From: Cloeon dipterum
Lineage: Eukaryota > Arthropoda > Insecta > Ephemeroptera > Baetidae
NCBI RefSeq assembly: GCF_949628265.1
Contig: NC_088787.1
Location: 18,776,501-18,840,500, forward strand
Length of the DNA: 64,000 bases
Reading direction: 5' to 3'
The notes beneath the pieces were generated by a model, which was not told the origin of the DNA, ran no database searches, and worked only from the letters and a program-made list of their open reading frames with translations. This document shows, piece after piece, positions 62,501 to 64,000 of the stretch (its first letter is position 1; the number at the start of each line of letters is the position of its first letter). A program made the position numbers and the translations under genes.

Positions 62501-64000
62501 CGGGTTTAAATAAAACTACTCGTGACTCAGGAGCACCTGCGTTGCCCTCTGGCCAGTAAAATTCATGTTCAATGAAATATAGTATGTCTAGGGAAACGAT
62601 TAGGGCCTTGTCTATCGCCATTGAGGCACACGTTTTTTCTGTCATACCAGGACTTATTGTTAGTCTTGTCGGTCTCTCTTTGGTTACTGGCCGTTCAGAT
62701 GGCTGTTCGTGTAATGTGCATGAGTCACAAACTTTTCATTGAAAAAAGCGCTTTCTCGGGCGATGCGACCTCCAAAGATGATTTGTCAATATATGAAATA
62801 TATATAGACTTAATTGTAAAATGTAGACCACCCATAGGTGTCGAGAATAAAGAAGTTTCATTGTAGTTGCCGCTACACAAAATATGTCCTTCGAAAAAAA
62901 AATTTGACAAAATATAGTGGCTCTTGAGAATGTTTATAAATGGTTCGCGCGCTACAATGACCGAGAATAGTTACTTTGTAAAATAAAGGTCATTCTCTCA
63001 CAAAGATTTCAATGACCACATAAACTGTTGGGTAAACAACCTAATCTTTATTCCCTGCTTGAGGTCATGTGCAGTGGACATCGCTCTCGCGTACTCTCTG
63101 CTCTGTTTCCGAGGATTCAGAAAAAAACATTAACCTTATTGAAAAAGTTAATACATCGCAGTATTTTATCTTATTGGACGTGAAACATGAAAACTCTTGT
63201 CGGAACATTTATCAAAATGTTCACTTAGTAACAGGAAGAATGAACTCCTGGATTGGTCTCTACGCATCTGCGCACTGTATATAGGTCCGGCATTCATTAA
63301 CCCTTTTTTTATTTGAAATAAATCATTATATTTCTCTGAGAACCAAACACATTGTTGAGAGCAATAACCTTTGAGGAGGAAAACAATCTTTTTGGGGGTT
63401 GAATGCCAACTCTACAATAACCTGCAAGTCCTTTAAAATGTGTGGGAATATGAAAGCTTGCTGCGACTCGCCCCTAAATCATTCATTCATTTGTTCATTT
63501 TGTTGCGACTTTTTCCAATTTGTGAGTATCAATTTCACGGGACGGAAATTCGTAGAGTCCCATTGAAAAACACCTATCTATACAGTGGCATTGTGCTGCC
63601 TCGTGTTTTTTGTTATAGAAATATGTTATTGTGTTCGTTGAATGACTGTAGCTAAAACAAAAATGTGCATTGCTCACTCAGTTGGAAAACTACCCCATAA
63701 AAATGTTGCCAAATACAACATTAAAAACAATTAAAATTGCATCGTTCCCCGTGAGTTTTTCATTAAATAAAATAAACTGTTTGGTAGCATTGTCTTCAAC
63801 ATTTTGGCCAAATATTCCTTTTTGACTTCTTATAAAAAAATGGACCAACAGGTCCATTCAAGTAACTTCTTCCTTCTTGGCAAGATGTTTTTCAATCAGT
63901 TGGTGTTGTGGTAAATAGGCAGGTTAATGCAATGCCCTCGTGTTTCCTCATTTCGTCCGCATAATTTTATTTATAGAGCTGGTACTCTTCAAAGGAGCGA
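62501..64000. other. Right end of window, no gene recognised
   Basis: AT-rich sequence. A plus-strand frame at 62621-62866 ends near an AATAAAG and contains a plausible-looking stretch (SGDATSKDDLSIYEIY), but it has no homology I recognise and no splice support. Nothing else stands out to the end. Confidence 0.35.

Noticed and set aside
62621-62866. 81-codon frame with a protein-like segment before AATAAAG
   Set aside because: No homology recognised, no splice or promoter signals; insufficient to call a gene.
1-64000. CRISPR arrays, prokaryotic operons, viral genes
   Set aside because: No regularly spaced direct repeats, no Shine-Dalgarno-linked gene strings and no viral domains; all supported genes are spliced animal genes.

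Overview
The window is animal nuclear DNA, most likely from an insect or another arthropod. Genes are split by GT-AG introns, many only 54-70 bp long. Core promoters have a TATA box about 30 bp upstream of a TCAGT-like initiator. The genes include a secreted GH18 chitinase and a GPI-type alpha-carbonic anhydrase. Intergenic DNA is AT-rich with microsatellites and repeat remnants. There is no operon structure, CRISPR array, rRNA or convincing tRNA. The species cannot be fixed from the sequence alone.

Layout. From 1 to 29 kb is the gene-bearing part. A small two-exon gene of unknown function (90 aa) lies at 3.9-4.8 kb (+). A secreted Ser/Thr/Pro-rich protein with a Gln/Arg-rich C-terminal helix lies at 11.5-13.9 kb (+); two possible upstream promoter/first-exon units sit at 6.3 and 7.3 kb. 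A terminal-inverted-repeat element occupies 14.6-15.2 kb. The spliceosomal factor CCDC12 (15.6-16.2 kb, +) converges on a seven-exon alpha-carbonic anhydrase (16.6-20.8 kb, -). A 430-bp palindrome lies at 22.5-22.9 kb. An eight-exon chitinase (23.7-25.5 kb, -) diverges from a seven-exon DHRS12-like short-chain dehydrogenase (27.1-28.5 kb, +). All exon models for CCDC12, the carbonic anhydrase, the chitinase and DHRS12 are phase-consistent and give full-length proteins.

From 29 to 64 kb no confident gene is visible. There are two weak sets of minus-strand terminal exons (29.1-29.4 and 33.0-33.3 kb). The rest is AT-rich DNA interrupted about every 1-3 kb by GC-richer, CpG-containing islands of 200-800 bp, many with CT, CA or GA tracts and GCAATAAA words. 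This is what a regulatory gene desert, or very long introns of a gene with exons outside the window, would look like. Repeat pairs link the two halves: 26.3 with 49.1 kb, and 15.0 with 34.3 and 62.3 kb.

The genes do not form one pathway. CCDC12 is nuclear housekeeping. The carbonic anhydrase, chitinase and Ser/Thr/Pro-rich protein enter the secretory route. The DHRS12 homologue is a probable membrane-associated oxidoreductase. The most interesting points are altered active-site residues in the chitinase and the carbonic anhydrase, the long palindrome, and the island-rich desert.
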